Translations under genes and position numbers: made by a program | Notes under the pieces: generated by a model | What the model saw: only the letters and a program-made list of their open reading frames with translations | Told to the model about the DNA's origin: nothing | Database searches by the model: none | NCBI RefSeq assembly: GCF_042663885.1 | Contig: NZ_JBHSXV010000001.1 | Reading direction: 5' to 3' (one strand) | Length of the DNA stretch: 64,000 nucleotides | Origin: Aquipuribacter hungaricus | GTDB lineage: Bacteria > Actinomycetota > Actinomycetes > Actinomycetales > JBBAYJ01 | Shown here: piece after piece, positions 7,887-17,630 of the stretch | Layout of the letters: each line of letters opens with the position of its first letter | Position numbering within the stretch: position 1 is the stretch's first letter

Positions 7887-9320
7887 TCAGAGCCGTGCCC
7901 AGGCCTCGGTGAGGACCCCGCGCAGGACCTGCTCGATCTCGTCGAACTCCGCCTGCCCGCACACCAGCGGCGGGGCGAGCTGGATGACGGGGTCGCCGCG
8001 GTCGTCGGCGCGGCAGTACAGCCCCGCCTCGAACAGCGCCTTGGACAGGAAGCCGCGCAGCAGCCGCTCGGACTCGTCGTCGTCGAACGTCTCGCGGGTG
8101 GTCTTGTCCTTGACCATCTCGATCCCGTAGAAGTACCCCTCGCCGCGGACGTCGCCGACGATGGGCAGGTCCAGGAGCTTCTCCAGGGTGGTCCGGAACG
8201 CCGGGGCGTTCTCCTTGACCCGGGCGTTGAGCCCCTCGGCCTCGAAGATGTCGAGGTTGGCCATCGCCACCGCCGCGGACACCGGGTGCCCGCCGAAGGT
8301 GTAGCCGTGCGAGAAGCTCGTCGTGCCCTTCTTGAACGGCTCGAACAGCCGGTCGCTGGCGATCATCGCGCCGATGGGGGAGTAGCCGCTCGTCATTCCC
8401 TTGGCGCACGTGATCATGTCCGGGACGTAGCCGAAGTCGTCGCAGGCGAACATCGACCCGATCCGGCCGAAGGCGCAGATCACCTCGTCGGAGACCAGCA
8501 GCACGTCGTAGGTGTCGCAGATCTCGCGGACCCGCTCGAAGTAGCCGGGCGGCGGCGGGAAGCAGCCGCCGGAGTTCTGCACCGGCTCCAGGAACACCGC
8601 GGCGACGGTCTCGGCGCCCTCGAAGAGGATCGCCTCCTCGATCCGGTCCGCGGCCCAGCGGCCGAACGCCTTGGGGTCGTCGCGCAGGTGCTCCGGACCG
8701 CGGTAGGCGTTGGTGTTGGGGACCTTGTGCGCCCCGGGGACCAGCGGCTCGAACATGATCTTGGCGTCGGGGATGCCCGTGATGGACAGCGCGCCCTGCG
8801 GGGTGCCGTGGTAGGCGACGTGCCGGCTGATGACCTTGTGCTTGGTCGGGCGGCCCATGAGCTTCCAGTACTGCTTGGCCAGCTTCCACGCGGTCTCCAC
8901 GGCCTCGCCGCCGCCGGTGGTGAAGAAGACCCGGTTGAGGTCGCCCGGCGCGTAGTGGGCCAGCCGCTCGGCGAGCTCGATGGCGGCCGGGTGCGCGTAG
9001 GACCACAGCGGGAAGAAGGCGAGCTCGGCGGCCTGCTTGGCCGCGGTCTCCGCCAGCACGCGTCGACCGTGGCCCGCGTTGACGACGAACAGGCCGGACA
9101 GCCCGTCCAGGTACTGCCGGCCCCGGTCGTCCCAGATCCGGGCCCCCTCGCCCTTGACGATGACGGGGACCTGCCCGCCCTCCTCGTAGGTGGAGTGCCG
9201 CGCGAAGTGCTGCCACAGGTGGTCGCGGGCGGCCTCCTGGCGCGGCGTGCCCCTCGGGGTCAGCTGCGCGGAGCTGTCGGGTGCGGCGTCGGTGGTGACG
9301 TCCTGCTCGGTCGTGGTCAT
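7887..9320 (-). CDS. Class III PLP aminotransferase, putrescine/diamine type
   Basis: A 477-residue fold-type I aminotransferase. The PLP-binding lysine is Lys307 in ITCAKGMTSGYSP, with the preceding Asp in LLVSDEVICAFGR and the TTGGGEAVETAWKLAKQYW phosphate-binding region. This subgroup, annotated as aspartate aminotransferase family, includes putrescine-pyruvate aminotransferases of the SpuC type, which deaminate putrescine to gamma-aminobutyraldehyde. The neighbours argue for that role: an Lrp regulator upstream (overlap ATGA), a gamma-aminobutyraldehyde dehydrogenase and the polyamine importer diverging from it. The amino-donor preference is not provable from sequence. Confidence 0.85.
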   Translation of the reverse strand: MTTTEQDVTTDAAPDSSAQLTPRGTPRQEAARDHLWQHFARHSTYEEGGQVPVIVKGEGARIWDDRGRQYLDGLSGLFVVNAGHGRRVLAETAAKQAAELAFFPLWSYAHPAAIELAERLAHYAPGDLNRVFFTTGGGEAVETAWKLAKQYWKLMGRPTKHKVISRHVAYHGTPQGALSITGIPDAKIMFEPLVPGAHKVPNTNAYRGPEHLRDDPKAFGRWAADRIEEAILFEGAETVAAVFLEPVQNSGGCFPPPPGYFERVREICDTYDVLLVSDEVICAFGRIGSMFACDDFGYVPDMITCAKGMTSGYSPIGAMIASDRLFEPFKKGTTSFSHGYTFGGHPVSAAVAMANLDIFEAEGLNARVKENAPAFRTTLEKLLDLPIVGDVRGEGYFYGIEMVKDKTTRETFDDDESERLLRGFLSKALFEAGLYCRADDRGDPVIQLAPPLVCGQAEFDEIEQVLRGVLTEAWARL

Positions 9321-9794
9321 CGGGTGCCCCAGTCGTAGCGCTGCCCGTGCAGCTTGAGGTAGACGAAGGTCTCGGTCGTCGAGACCCCCGGCAGGGTGCG
9401 GATCTGCTCGTTGAGCAGGGTGATGAGGTGCTCCTCGTCGGCGCAGACGACCTCGACGAGCAGGTCGAACGACCCGGCGGTGAGGACGACGTAGTCGACC
9501 TCGGGCATCGCGGCGAGCGCCTCGGCGACGGGACGCATGTCGCCGGCGCAGCGGACGCCGATCATCGCCTGGCGCGCGAAGCCCGGCCTGCATCGGGTCG
9601 GTGACGGCGACGATCTGCATGACGCCGGCGTCGAGGAGCCGCTGCACGCGCTGCCGGACGGCAGCCTCGGAGAGACCGACGGCCTTGCCGATGCTCGCGT
9701 AGGCACGGCGGCCGTCGGCCTGCAGCAGCTCGACGATGCGCTTGGACACGTCGTCGAGCACGAGCGGGCCGTGGCCCGCCACCCTGGTCGACAC
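9317..9794 (-). CDS. Lrp/AsnC-family transcriptional regulator (one apparent frameshift)
   Basis: About 158 residues when corrected. The N-terminal helix-turn-helix (VSKRIVELLQADGRRAYASI, then VGLSEAAVRQRVQRLLDAG) is in one frame and the C-terminal ligand-binding RAM domain (VDYVVLTAGSFDLLVEVVCA, TTETFVYLKLHGQRYDWGTR) is in another. They join at 9580-9584, where AGCCC stands in place of an AGCT-containing sequence. Start at GTG 9794 is preferred; an ATG at 9881 would add 29 unlikely residues. Its stop overlaps the aminotransferase start (ATGA). It is transcribed away from the dehydrogenase/importer operon, so it is well placed to control both directions in response to an amine or amino acid. 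Confidence 0.85.
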
Positions 9795-9935
9795 CCGAGC
9801 ATGGTGGGGGCCGGGCTCCTCCGCTGGCAAGCCCGCGGTGACCGTCCGACGACGGAAAGCGCAGATCTGGGGCCCCGTCACGACCGAAACACGTTCGTCA
9901 CGTCCGGAGTCCTACCGGATCCGTCTGTCGGCGGT

Positions 9936-9941
9936 TAGTGT
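9936..9941 (+). promoter_or_regulatory. -10-like element of the aminobutyraldehyde dehydrogenase/importer operon
   Basis: TAGTGT ends 8 bases before ATG 9950, predicting a leaderless transcript. The 155-base gap to the divergent regulator also holds an imperfect inverted pair GACCGAA / TTCGTC (about 9882-9899), a possible Lrp-type operator. Confidence 0.4.
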
Positions 9942-9949
9942 CCCGCTCC

Positions 9950-11418
9950 ATGACGACGCCTCCCAGCACCCCGTCGTCCACGGTGCCGCTGCTGCGCAAC
10001 TTTGTCGGCGGGCAGCACGTGGCCGCCGCCACGGACGCCGCCGACGACCTCGTGGACCCCGCCACCGCGCAGGTCGTCGCCCGCGCCCCGCGCAGCAGCA
10101 GCGAGGACGTGGACGCCGCCTACGCGGCCGCCGCGGCGGCGTTCCCCGCCTGGCGCGACACCACGCCCTCGCAGCGGCAGGCTCGCGCTGCTGCGCGTCG
10201 CCGACGCCGTGGAGGCGCGCGCGGCCGAGCCTGGTCGACCTCGAGGTCCAGGACACCGGCAAGCCCTACGACCTCACGATGGCCGAGGAGATCCCGCCGA
10301 CCGTCGACCAGATCCGGTTCTTCGCCGGCGCCGCCCGGATGCTCGAGGGGCGCGCGGCCGCTGAGTACATGGAGGGCCACACCGCCTACGTCCGGCGCGA
10401 GCCGGTCGGGGTCGTCGGCCAGGTCACGCCCTGGAACTACCCGCTCAACATGGCGACCTGGAAGTTCGCCCCCGCCGTCGCGGCCGGCAACACGATCGTC
10501 CTCAAGCCCAGCGACACCACGCCGCAGTCCACGCTGCTGCTCGCCGAGATCGCCGCGGAGTTCCTGCCGCCGGGCGTCTTCAACGTCGTGGTCGGGGACC
10601 GGGACACCGGGCGTGCCGTGGTCTCCCACGACCGCCCCGACATGGTCGCGGTCACCGGCTCGATCCGGGCGGGCATGCAGGTGGCCGAGGCCGCCGCCCA
10701 CGGCCTCAAGCGCGTCCACCTGGAGCTCGGCGGCAAGGCGCCCGTGCTCGTCTTCGAGGACGCCGACCTGGCCGCCGCGGCCGAGGGCATCGCCGGTGCC
10801 GGCTACTTCAACGCCGGGCAGGACTGCACGGCCGCCACCCGCGTGCTCGTCCACCGCTCGGTCGCCGCGGACTTCACCGCCGCGCTCGCCGAGGCTGCGC
10901 GCGCCACCGTGCTCGGCATGCCTCGCGACAGCGGCGTGGACGTCGGGCCGGTCAACAACGCCGACCAGCTCGCCCGCGTCCTGGGCATGCTCGACCGGCT
11001 GCCGGACCACGCCAGCGTCGACGCCGGCGGCGGGCGCGCGTCACAGCTCGGTGACGGCTTCTTCGTCACCCCCACGGTGGTGTCCGGCCTGCGGCAGGGT
11101 GACGAGGTGACCGTCGACGAGATCTTCGGCCCGGTCATCACCGTGCAGACCTTCGACAGCGAGGAGGAGGCCCTCGCGCTGGCCAACGCGACCCGCTACG
11201 GCCTGGCCTCCAGCGTCTGGACGAAGGACCTCGCACGGGGGATGCGGGCCTCCAAGGCGCTCGACTTCGGCTGCGTGTGGGTCAACACCCACATCCCGCT
11301 GGTCGCCGAGATGCCCCACGGCGGCTTCAAGCAGTCGGGCTACGGCAAGGACCTGTCGATGTACGGGTTCGACGACTACACCCGCGTCAAGCACGTCATG
11401 ACCGCCATCGGCGCCTGA
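9950..11418 (+). CDS. Gamma-aminobutyraldehyde dehydrogenase (two apparent frameshifts)
   Basis: An aldehyde dehydrogenase of about 488 residues that would oxidise gamma-aminobutyraldehyde to GABA. Diagnostic parts are VTPWNYPLNMATWKFAPAVA, LELGGKAPV with the general base, GYFNAGQDCTAATR with the catalytic Cys, and DEIFGPVITVQTF. The GQDCTA context is typical of the aminobutyraldehyde subgroup. Two shifts occur close together: AGGCT at 10179-10183 and AGCCT at 10228-10232. Restoring AGCT at both gives the continuous stretch SQRQLALLRVADAVEARAAE then LVDLEVQDTGKPYDLT. It heads an operon with potD, potA, potB and potC, 10 bases before potD. Confidence 0.88.
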
Positions 11419-11428
11419 GGAGACCCCC

Positions 11429-12676
11429 GTGAGCGCTCGACCCCTGCGTGGCCGCCGGCCTGACCCCCGCACCCTCACCCCCGAGGTGCGCGCGCTCGTC
11501 CGCGCGCGCCTCGGCCGCCGCCAGGTGCTGCGCGGCGGCGCCGCCGCGGGCCTCGGTCTCGGGCTCGCCGCCTGCGGCACCGGCGGCACCCCGTCCGGGG
11601 GCGGCTCCGCCGGCGCCCGCCCCTCCCCGGCGCAGGACGTCTCCGCCGAGGACCCCACCCTCAACTGGGCCAACTGGACGCTGTACCTCGACCTGGCCGA
11701 GGACGGCGAGACCTACCCCAGCCTCGAGGCGTTCCAGGAGCAGACCGGCATCGCCGTCACCTACTCCGAGGACATCGACAGCAACGACTCCTTCTACGGC
11801 CGCGTGCAGGGCCAGCTCGCCAACGGCGACGACATCGGCCAGGACGTCGTCGTCCTCACCGACTGGATGGCCGGGCGGATGATCCGTCTCGGCTACACCC
11901 AGGAGCTCGACGAGGCGAACCTCCCGAACAAGACCAACATGCTCGCCAACCTCCAGGACATCGACTTCGACCCGGGTCGCGCGCACTCGCTGCCCTGGCA
12001 GTCCGGCTTCTCCGGCATCGCCTGGAACAAGGACGAGCTGCCCGACGGGCTCACGTCCGTCAGCGACCTGTGGCGCCCCGAGCTCAAGGGCCGGGTCGAG
12101 GTCCTCGACGAGATGCGCGACACCATGGGCCTGCTCCTGCTCGAGCAGGGGGTCGACGTGTCCGGCGACTGGTCGGCCGACGACTTCGGCGCGGCGCTGG
12201 AGGTGCTGGAGGAGCAGGTGTCCAGCGGCCAGATCCGCCAGGTGGTCGGCAACTCCTACAAGGAGGACCTGGTCTCCGGGGACGCGATCGCCTGCGTCGG
12301 CTGGTCCGGGGACATCACGCAGATCAACTTCGAGAACGGCGACAGGTGGGGCTTCGCGATCCCCGACGCCGGCGGGATGCTCTGGACCGACAACATGATG
12401 GTGCCGGTCGGCAGCCCCCGGAAGACCAACGCCGAGACGCTCATGAACTACTACTACGACCCCGAGGTCGCCGCTCAGGTGGCCGCCTGGGTCAACTACG
12501 TCTGCCCGGTCGAGGGAGCGCAGGAGGCGATGGTCGCCATCGACCCCGAGCTCGCCGAGAACCCGTTCATCTTCCCGACCGAGGAGTTCCTCTCCAACGT
12601 CTACGTCACCCGCAGCCTCACCGCCGCCGAGGAGAGCGACTTCTCCGCGCAGTTCCAGGAGGTGATAGGTCGGTGA
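11429..12676 (+). CDS. potD: Polyamine ABC transporter substrate-binding lipoprotein
   Basis: A 415-residue PotD/PotF-type binding protein. The N-terminus has a twin-arginine motif (RRQVLRGG at 30-37) and a lipobox with Cys49 (GLAACG), so it is probably exported folded by Tat and anchored to the membrane. The mature part shows LNWANWTLYLDL, VTYSEDIDSNDSFYGRV, TDWMAGRMIRLGY and CVGWSGD, all usual in spermidine/putrescine-binding proteins. It sits between the aldehyde dehydrogenase and the ATPase, overlapping the latter by GTGA. The exact polyamine bound cannot be told by eye. Confidence 0.92.
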   Translation: MSARPLRGRRPDPRTLTPEVRALVRARLGRRQVLRGGAAAGLGLGLAACGTGGTPSGGGSAGARPSPAQDVSAEDPTLNWANWTLYLDLAEDGETYPSLEAFQEQTGIAVTYSEDIDSNDSFYGRVQGQLANGDDIGQDVVVLTDWMAGRMIRLGYTQELDEANLPNKTNMLANLQDIDFDPGRAHSLPWQSGFSGIAWNKDELPDGLTSVSDLWRPELKGRVEVLDEMRDTMGLLLLEQGVDVSGDWSADDFGAALEVLEEQVSSGQIRQVVGNSYKEDLVSGDAIACVGWSGDITQINFENGDRWGFAIPDAGGMLWTDNMMVPVGSPRKTNAETLMNYYYDPEVAAQVAAWVNYVCPVEGAQEAMVAIDPELAENPFIFPTEEFLSNVYVTRSLTAAEESDFSAQFQEVIGR

Positions 12677-13889
12677 CGACCGCACCCTCAGCGACCTCGA
12701 GGTCCTCGACCACCGCCGCGGCCCCTGGGGCCGCCCCGTCCGCCGCAGGCTCGGGCTCCGGGCTGCTCCTGCGCGGCGTCCGCAAGGAGTTCGGCGAGGC
12801 GGTCGCGGTGGACGGGATCGACCTCGACGTGCCCGCCGGCTCGTTCTTCGCCCTGCTCGGCCCGTCCGGCTGCGGCAAGACGACGACGCTGCGGATGGTC
12901 GCGGGGCTGGAGCACCCGACCGCCGGCACCATCACCATCGGCGGCTCCGACGTCACGTACGCCAAGCCCTACCAGCGCCCGGTCAACACGGTGTTCCAGT
13001 CCTACGCGCTGTTCCCGCACCTGGACGTCCTGGCCAACGTCATGTTCGGCCTGCGCCGGCGCAAGGTGCCCGACGCGAAGGCCCGGGCCATGGAGGCCCT
13101 CGAGCTCGTCGAGCTCGCCCAGGTCGCGTCCAAGAAGCCGTCCCAGTGTCCGGCGGCATGCAGCAGCGCGTCGCCCTCGCCCGCGCGGTCGTCAACCGGC
13201 CCGAGGTGCTGCTGCTCGACGAGCCGCTCGGCGCGCTGGACCTCAAGCTCCGGCGGCAGATGCAGGTCGAGCTCAAGCGCATCCAGACCGAGGTCGGCAT
13301 CACCTTCATCCACGTCACCCACGACCAGGAGGAGGCCATGACCATGGCCGACACCGTCGCGGTGATGAACGCCGGGCGCATCGAGCAGCTCGGCCGCCCC
13401 GAGGACCTGTACGACCAGCCCGCCACCGCGTTCACGGCCTCCTTCCTGGGCCAGTGCAACCTCGTGCCCGCCACCGTGACGTCCGTGGGCGCCGACCGGG
13501 TGCAGGTGCGCGCCGACGCCGGCGGCCACGACGGCACGCCGCTCGTCGTCGCCCGCCACCGCTCGCCCGCGGACCTCGCCCCCGGCGCCGAGGTGCTGCT
13601 CGGGGTACGACCGGAGAAGGTGTCGTTCGTGCCGGCCGGGGGTGCCTCGACGACCGGTGCCGACGTGCTCGGGCCGGCGCGCGTCGTCGACCGGTCCTAC
13701 ACCGGTGTGAGCACGCAGTACCTCGTCGACCTGCCGGGCGCGGGGCGGCTGTCGGTGTTCGCCCAGAACCTCGGCACCGGGCCCGACCCGGCCGTAGGGG
13801 ACGACGTGCACCTGTGCTGGGCGGTCGAGCACGGCTTCCTGCTGCCCGGCCACGTGGTGCCGGTCCTGCCGGACGAGGACGGGGCCTGA
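12673..13889 (+). CDS. potA: Polyamine ABC transporter ATP-binding protein (one apparent frameshift)
   Basis: About 405 residues after correction. The Walker A motif is GPSGCGKTTT, the Q-loop is in NTVFQSYALFPHLDV, the signature is LSGGMQQRVALARA, the Walker B is VLLLDEPLGALD and the switch is HVTHD; a TOBE-type domain follows from about residue 270. The shift lies exactly at the signature: the sequence reads CCCAGTGTCC at 13142-13151 where CCCAGCTGTCC would encode SQLSGGMQQ. So one C of an AGCT is missing. The start GTG overlaps the potD stop. A Ser/Ala-rich 30-residue N-terminal extension precedes the ATPase domain. Confidence 0.9.
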
Positions 13890-13892
13890 GGC

Positions 13893-14817
13893 GTGGCGAC
13901 CCTGGCCCAGGCGCCGGCCCCCGCCGTCGCTCCCGCCCCTGCGCCCGTGCCCGCCGGCCGCGCCCGCCGCGCCACGGGGTGGCTGCTCGCGGTGCCCGGG
14001 GTCGTCTGGCTCGCGGTGTTCTTCGCCCTGCCGATCGCGCTGCTGTTCTCGACCTCGCTCATGGTCCCCGTGCCCGGCGGCGACATCGGGCAGTTCCAGC
14101 CGGCGTTCCGGGTGGCCAACTACACCGAGGCGCTCGCCCGGTACTGGCCGACGTTCCTCCGCTCGTTCGGCTACGGCCTCGTCGCCACCGTGCTGGCCCT
14201 GGCGATCGGCTACCCGCTGGCCTACGTGGTCGCGGTCAAGGCCCGCCGGTTCCCCACGGTGCAGGCGCTGCTTCTCGTCCTCGTCATCGCGCCGTTCTTC
14301 ACCAGCCTTCATCCTGCGGACCATCGCCTGGCGGCAGATCCTCGCCGACGAGGGCGTCGTCGTCCGCACCCTGCAGGCGGTGTCGCTGCTGCCCGGCGAC
14401 GGCCGGCTCACCGCGACGTCGTTCGCGGTGGTCATGGGCCTGACGTACAACTTCGTCCCGTTCATGACGCTGCCGATCTACGCCTCGCTCGAGCGGCTCG
14501 ACCTGCGCTACGTCGAGGCCGGCCAGGACCTGTACGCCGGGCCGTGGACGACGTTCCGCACCATCACGTGGCCGCTGTCGCTGCCGGGCGTGGTGGCCGG
14601 GACGCTGCTCACCTTCATCCCCGCCTCGGGCGACTACGTCAACGCGGCCCTGCTCGGGACCTCGCGCACGCAGATGGTCGGCAACGTCATCGAGTCGCGC
14701 TTCTTCCGGGTGGTCGACTACCCGACGGCCGCGGCGCTGTCGTTCATCCTCATGGCGACGATCCTCGCGCTGGTCTACGTCTACGTCCGCCGCTCGGGGA
14801 CGGACGAGCTCGTATGA
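13893..14817 (+). CDS. potB: Polyamine ABC transporter permease PotB type (one apparent frameshift)
   Basis: About 307 residues when corrected, with an N-terminal membrane helix (WLLAVPGVVWLAVFFALPIA) and further hydrophobic segments. The EAA loop that contacts the ATPase is visible as YVEAGQDLYAGPWTTFRTIT. The frame changes at 14304-14308, where AGCCT replaces AGCT: FFTS is followed by FILRTIAWRQILADEGVVV in another frame. The stop overlaps the potC start (ATGA). An Ala/Pro-rich N-terminal tail of about 25 residues is probably cytoplasmic. Confidence 0.88.
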
Positions 14818-15620
14818 GCCGGCTGGCCACGGCGGTGCGCCGCAACCCCGGCGACACCCTGCTCGTCCTCTTCGCGGTGCTCGCCTTCGGGTACCTCTTC
14901 GTCCCCATCGGCTACGTCGTCGCGTTCTCCTTCAACGACGGCGGCCGGTCCAACCTCGTGTGGCGCGGCTTCACCCTGGACAACTGGGCGAACCCCTGCG
15001 GCGCGCCGGGGGTGTGCCAGGCGCTGGCCAACAGCGTCCAGATCGGGCTCATCGCCACGGTCCTGGCCACCCTCATGGGGACGCTGCTCGCCTACGCCCT
15101 GGTGCGGGCGCGGTTCCGCGCGCGCGGGGTGCTCAACGTGCTGATCTTCCTGCCGATGGCGACCCCCGAGGTCGTGCTCGGGGCCTCGCTGCTCGCGCAG
15201 TTCCTCAACGCCGGCGTCGGGCTCGGGTTCTGGACGATCGTGCTCGCGCACACCATGTTCACCATCAGCTTCGTCGTGGTGACGGTCAAGGCGCGCGTGG
15301 CGACGCTCGACCCCCGGCTGGAGGAGGCCGCGGCCGATCTCTACTCCTCGGGGCTGCAGACCTTCTGGCGGGTGACGCTGCCGCTGCTGCTGCCCGGCAT
15401 CGCCGCGGCCGCGCTGCTGTCGTTCTCGCTGAGCTTCGACGACTTCATCATCACGAACTTCAACTCGGGCAACACCGACACCTTCCCCAAGTTCGTCTAC
15501 GTCGCCGCCGCCCGCGGCATCCCGGCGCAGGCCTACGTCATCGGGTCGGCGATGTTCGTCCTGTCCCTGCTCGTGGTCGTCGTCGGGCGGCTGGTCGCGG
15601 TGCGCCGCACCGCCGCCTGA
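14814..15620 (+). CDS. potC: Polyamine ABC transporter permease PotC type
   Basis: A 268-residue permease with about six membrane helices; the first is LLVLFAVLAFGYLFVPIGYV. The EAA loop is LEEAAADLYSSGLQTFWRVT and the segment FSLSFDDFIITNFNSG is characteristic of PotC/PotI proteins. The reading frame is intact. ATG 14814 overlaps the potB stop, indicating translational coupling. It completes the importer; the next gene starts 48 bases later and may belong to the same transcript. Confidence 0.92.
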   Translation: MSRLATAVRRNPGDTLLVLFAVLAFGYLFVPIGYVVAFSFNDGGRSNLVWRGFTLDNWANPCGAPGVCQALANSVQIGLIATVLATLMGTLLAYALVRARFRARGVLNVLIFLPMATPEVVLGASLLAQFLNAGVGLGFWTIVLAHTMFTISFVVVTVKARVATLDPRLEEAAADLYSSGLQTFWRVTLPLLLPGIAAAALLSFSLSFDDFIITNFNSGNTDTFPKFVYVAAARGIPAQAYVIGSAMFVLSLLVVVVGRLVAVRRTAA

Positions 15621-15668
15621 GCCCGCACGGCCTGCCCGCACCCCCCGCCCTCCACAGACGGAGCTCCC

Positions 15669-16916
15669 GTGCGCATCCTCCTCATCGGCTCCGGCGGCGT
15701 CGGCGACGCCTTCGCGCGGATCGTCGCCCGCCGCGGCTTCTTCGACCTGCTCGTGGTCGCCGACCACGACGTGGACCGCGCGCACCGCACCGTGGCGGCG
15801 GTGCAGGAGCGCCACCCCGGTGACGACCGCTTCGTCGCGGCCCGCGTGGACGCCTCCGACCCGGCCAGCGTCGAGGCGGTGGCCCGGGAGCACGGCGCCA
15901 CGCACGTCCTCAACGCCGTCGACCCGCGCTTCGTCATGGGCGTCTTCGCCGGTGCCCGCGCCGCGGGGGCGGACTACCTCGACATGGCGATGTCGCTGTC
16001 GACGCCGCACCCGGAGCAGCCGCACGCGCTGACCGGCGTCAGGCTCGGTGACGAGCAGTTCGCCGCGGCCGCGGCGTGGGAGGCCGAGGGGCGTCTGGCG
16101 CTCGTCGGCATCGGCGTCGAGCCCGGGCTGTCCGACGTCTTCGCCCGCTACGCCGTCGACCACCTGTTCTCGCACGTGGTCGAGCTGGGCACCCGCGACG
16201 GCTCCAACCTCACCGTCGACGGCTACGACTTCGCGCCGTCGTTCTCCATCTGGACGACGATCGAGGAGTGCCTCAACCCGCCGGTGGTGTGGGAGAAGGA
16301 GCGCGGCTGGTTCACCACCCCGCCCTTCAGCGAGCCCGAGGTCTTCGACTTCCCCGGCGGGATCGGCCCGGTGGAGTGCGTCAACGTCGAGCACGAGGAG
16401 GTCCTCCTCATCCCGCGCTGGCTGGACGCCGAGCGCGTGACGTTCAAGTACGGCCTGGGCCAGGAGTTCGTCGACGTGCTGCGGACGCTGCACACCCTGG
16501 GCCTGGACTCCACGACGCCGGTCTCCGTGCCCTCGGCGGGCGGGCGCGTCCAGGTCTCGCCGCGCGACGTCGTCGCCGCCTGCCTGCCCGACCCCGCGAC
16601 GCTCGGCGACCGTATGCACGGCGCGACCTGCGCGGGCCTGTGGGTCACCGGCACCGGGACGGACGGCGCGCCGCGCGAGGTGTACCTGTACCACGTGGTC
16701 GACAACGACTGGTCGATGGCGGAGTACGGCGCCCAGTGCGTGGTGTGGCAGACCGCCGTCAACCCGGCCGTCGCGCTCGAGCTGCTCGCCACGGGCGTCT
16801 GGTCCGGCGCCGGGGTGCTCGGTCCGGAGGCCTTCGACGCGGTGCCGTTCCTCGACCTGCTGCGCGACGGGTACGGCTCGCCGTGGGGCATCCAGGAGCG
16901 CACGCCGACGGCCTGA
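15669..16916 (+). CDS. Saccharopine dehydrogenase-family oxidoreductase
   Basis: A 415-residue NAD(P)-dependent enzyme with an N-terminal Rossmann motif (ILLIGSGGVGDAFARI, residues 3-18) and the C-terminal saccharopine-reductase-like domain. The family includes saccharopine reductase and carboxy(nor)spermidine dehydrogenase, which reduce or oxidise secondary amines linking two carbon skeletons. It follows potC by 48 bases with a GGAG ribosome-binding site before GTG 15669. No lysine-pathway genes are nearby. A role on a polyamine- or lysine-derived imine is plausible from context but unproven. Confidence 0.82.
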   Translation: MRILLIGSGGVGDAFARIVARRGFFDLLVVADHDVDRAHRTVAAVQERHPGDDRFVAARVDASDPASVEAVAREHGATHVLNAVDPRFVMGVFAGARAAGADYLDMAMSLSTPHPEQPHALTGVRLGDEQFAAAAAWEAEGRLALVGIGVEPGLSDVFARYAVDHLFSHVVELGTRDGSNLTVDGYDFAPSFSIWTTIEECLNPPVVWEKERGWFTTPPFSEPEVFDFPGGIGPVECVNVEHEEVLLIPRWLDAERVTFKYGLGQEFVDVLRTLHTLGLDSTTPVSVPSAGGRVQVSPRDVVAACLPDPATLGDRMHGATCAGLWVTGTGTDGAPREVYLYHVVDNDWSMAEYGAQCVVWQTAVNPAVALELLATGVWSGAGVLGPEAFDAVPFLDLLRDGYGSPWGIQERTPTA

Positions 16917-16918
16917 GG

Positions 16919-17514
16919 TCAGGACTGCCCGGGCTCGGGCACGTGGGGGTGCCCCAGGTGTGGGAGACGTCCCGGGGCCGGGTCAGCACGCGGTACCGCC
17001 AGGTGGCGACCCCGGCCTCGGCGACCAGGGCCGGGGTCCCGATCAGGACGAAGGCCTGGAGACCATCGCCCAGCCCGTCCGTGCCCAGTGCTATGGCGCC
17101 GGTCACCAGCCACGGCGCCGCGAGCACCGACGCCGGGACGACCAGGGTCCCCGCGCCCCGCGACAGGCGCCGACCGGCGGCCCGGGTGACGAGGCAGGCC
17201 AGCCCCACCGCGAGCACGGCCACCACGCCGCACGTGAGCCCGATGACGCCGCCCACCACCGCACCGACTCCGGTCGACACCATGAGGAACAGCACCAGCG
17301 TGGCGACGGCGTCGTCCCTCTCCCCGGCGCCGACGCTGGTCATGGTCGCCGCCAGCGCCATGACGACGCCGAAGAGCCCCCCGAGACCGACGCCGAGCAG
17401 GACCCCGACCAGGCCGCCCTCCGCCGGGGTCCGCACCACGACCCGGCCCGTCAGCGCCGGGGGCGGCGGTGGTCTCCAGGCGGGCGGGGCGGCCGGGACA
17501 CCGGGCGACGTCAT
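16919..17514 (-). CDS. Hypothetical integral membrane protein, Pro-rich N-terminus (probable frameshift near its end)
   Basis: No family recognised. The protein (about 198 residues) has a Pro/Ala-rich N-terminal 30 residues and then four hydrophobic segments: GGLVGVLLGVGLGGLFGVVM, a stretch around ATLVLFLMVSTGVGAVVGG, CGVVAVLAVGLACLVT and a last one around LQAFVLIGTPALVAEAGVA. The frame reads past the expected end into the opposite gene; the alternative frame gives LPHLGHPHVPEPGQS and a TGA at 16919-16921, two bases after the convergent saccharopine-dehydrogenase stop. A one-base loss near 16965-16970 would join them. Start ATG 17514 is chosen, with a GTG/ATG start near 17568 possible. Confidence 0.55.
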
Positions 17515-17608
17515 GGGTCCAGGGTCCTCCTGCGGCCGGGCGGGAGGGGCCCCGGGGCCCGGAGGCACCCGGACGGCGCCCGGAGCCTGTCCGCGGGGTC
17601 ACAGACGG

Positions 17609-17627
17609 CGCAGGCCGGGGGCCTGCG
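17609..17627 (-). terminator. Hairpin downstream of the class III aminotransferase operon
   Basis: An 8-base-pair perfect stem (CGCAGGCC / GGCCTGCG) with a 3-base loop lies 4 bases past the stop of the gene ending at 17631. There is no T-run, as usual for GC-rich actinobacteria. Confidence 0.45.
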
Positions 17628-17630
17628 TGC

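Noticed and set aside
13130..13160. Programmed ribosomal frameshifting in potA, infB or ispG
   Set aside because: No slippery heptamer or pseudoknot pattern is seen, and the same type of lesion recurs in unrelated genes at AGCT.
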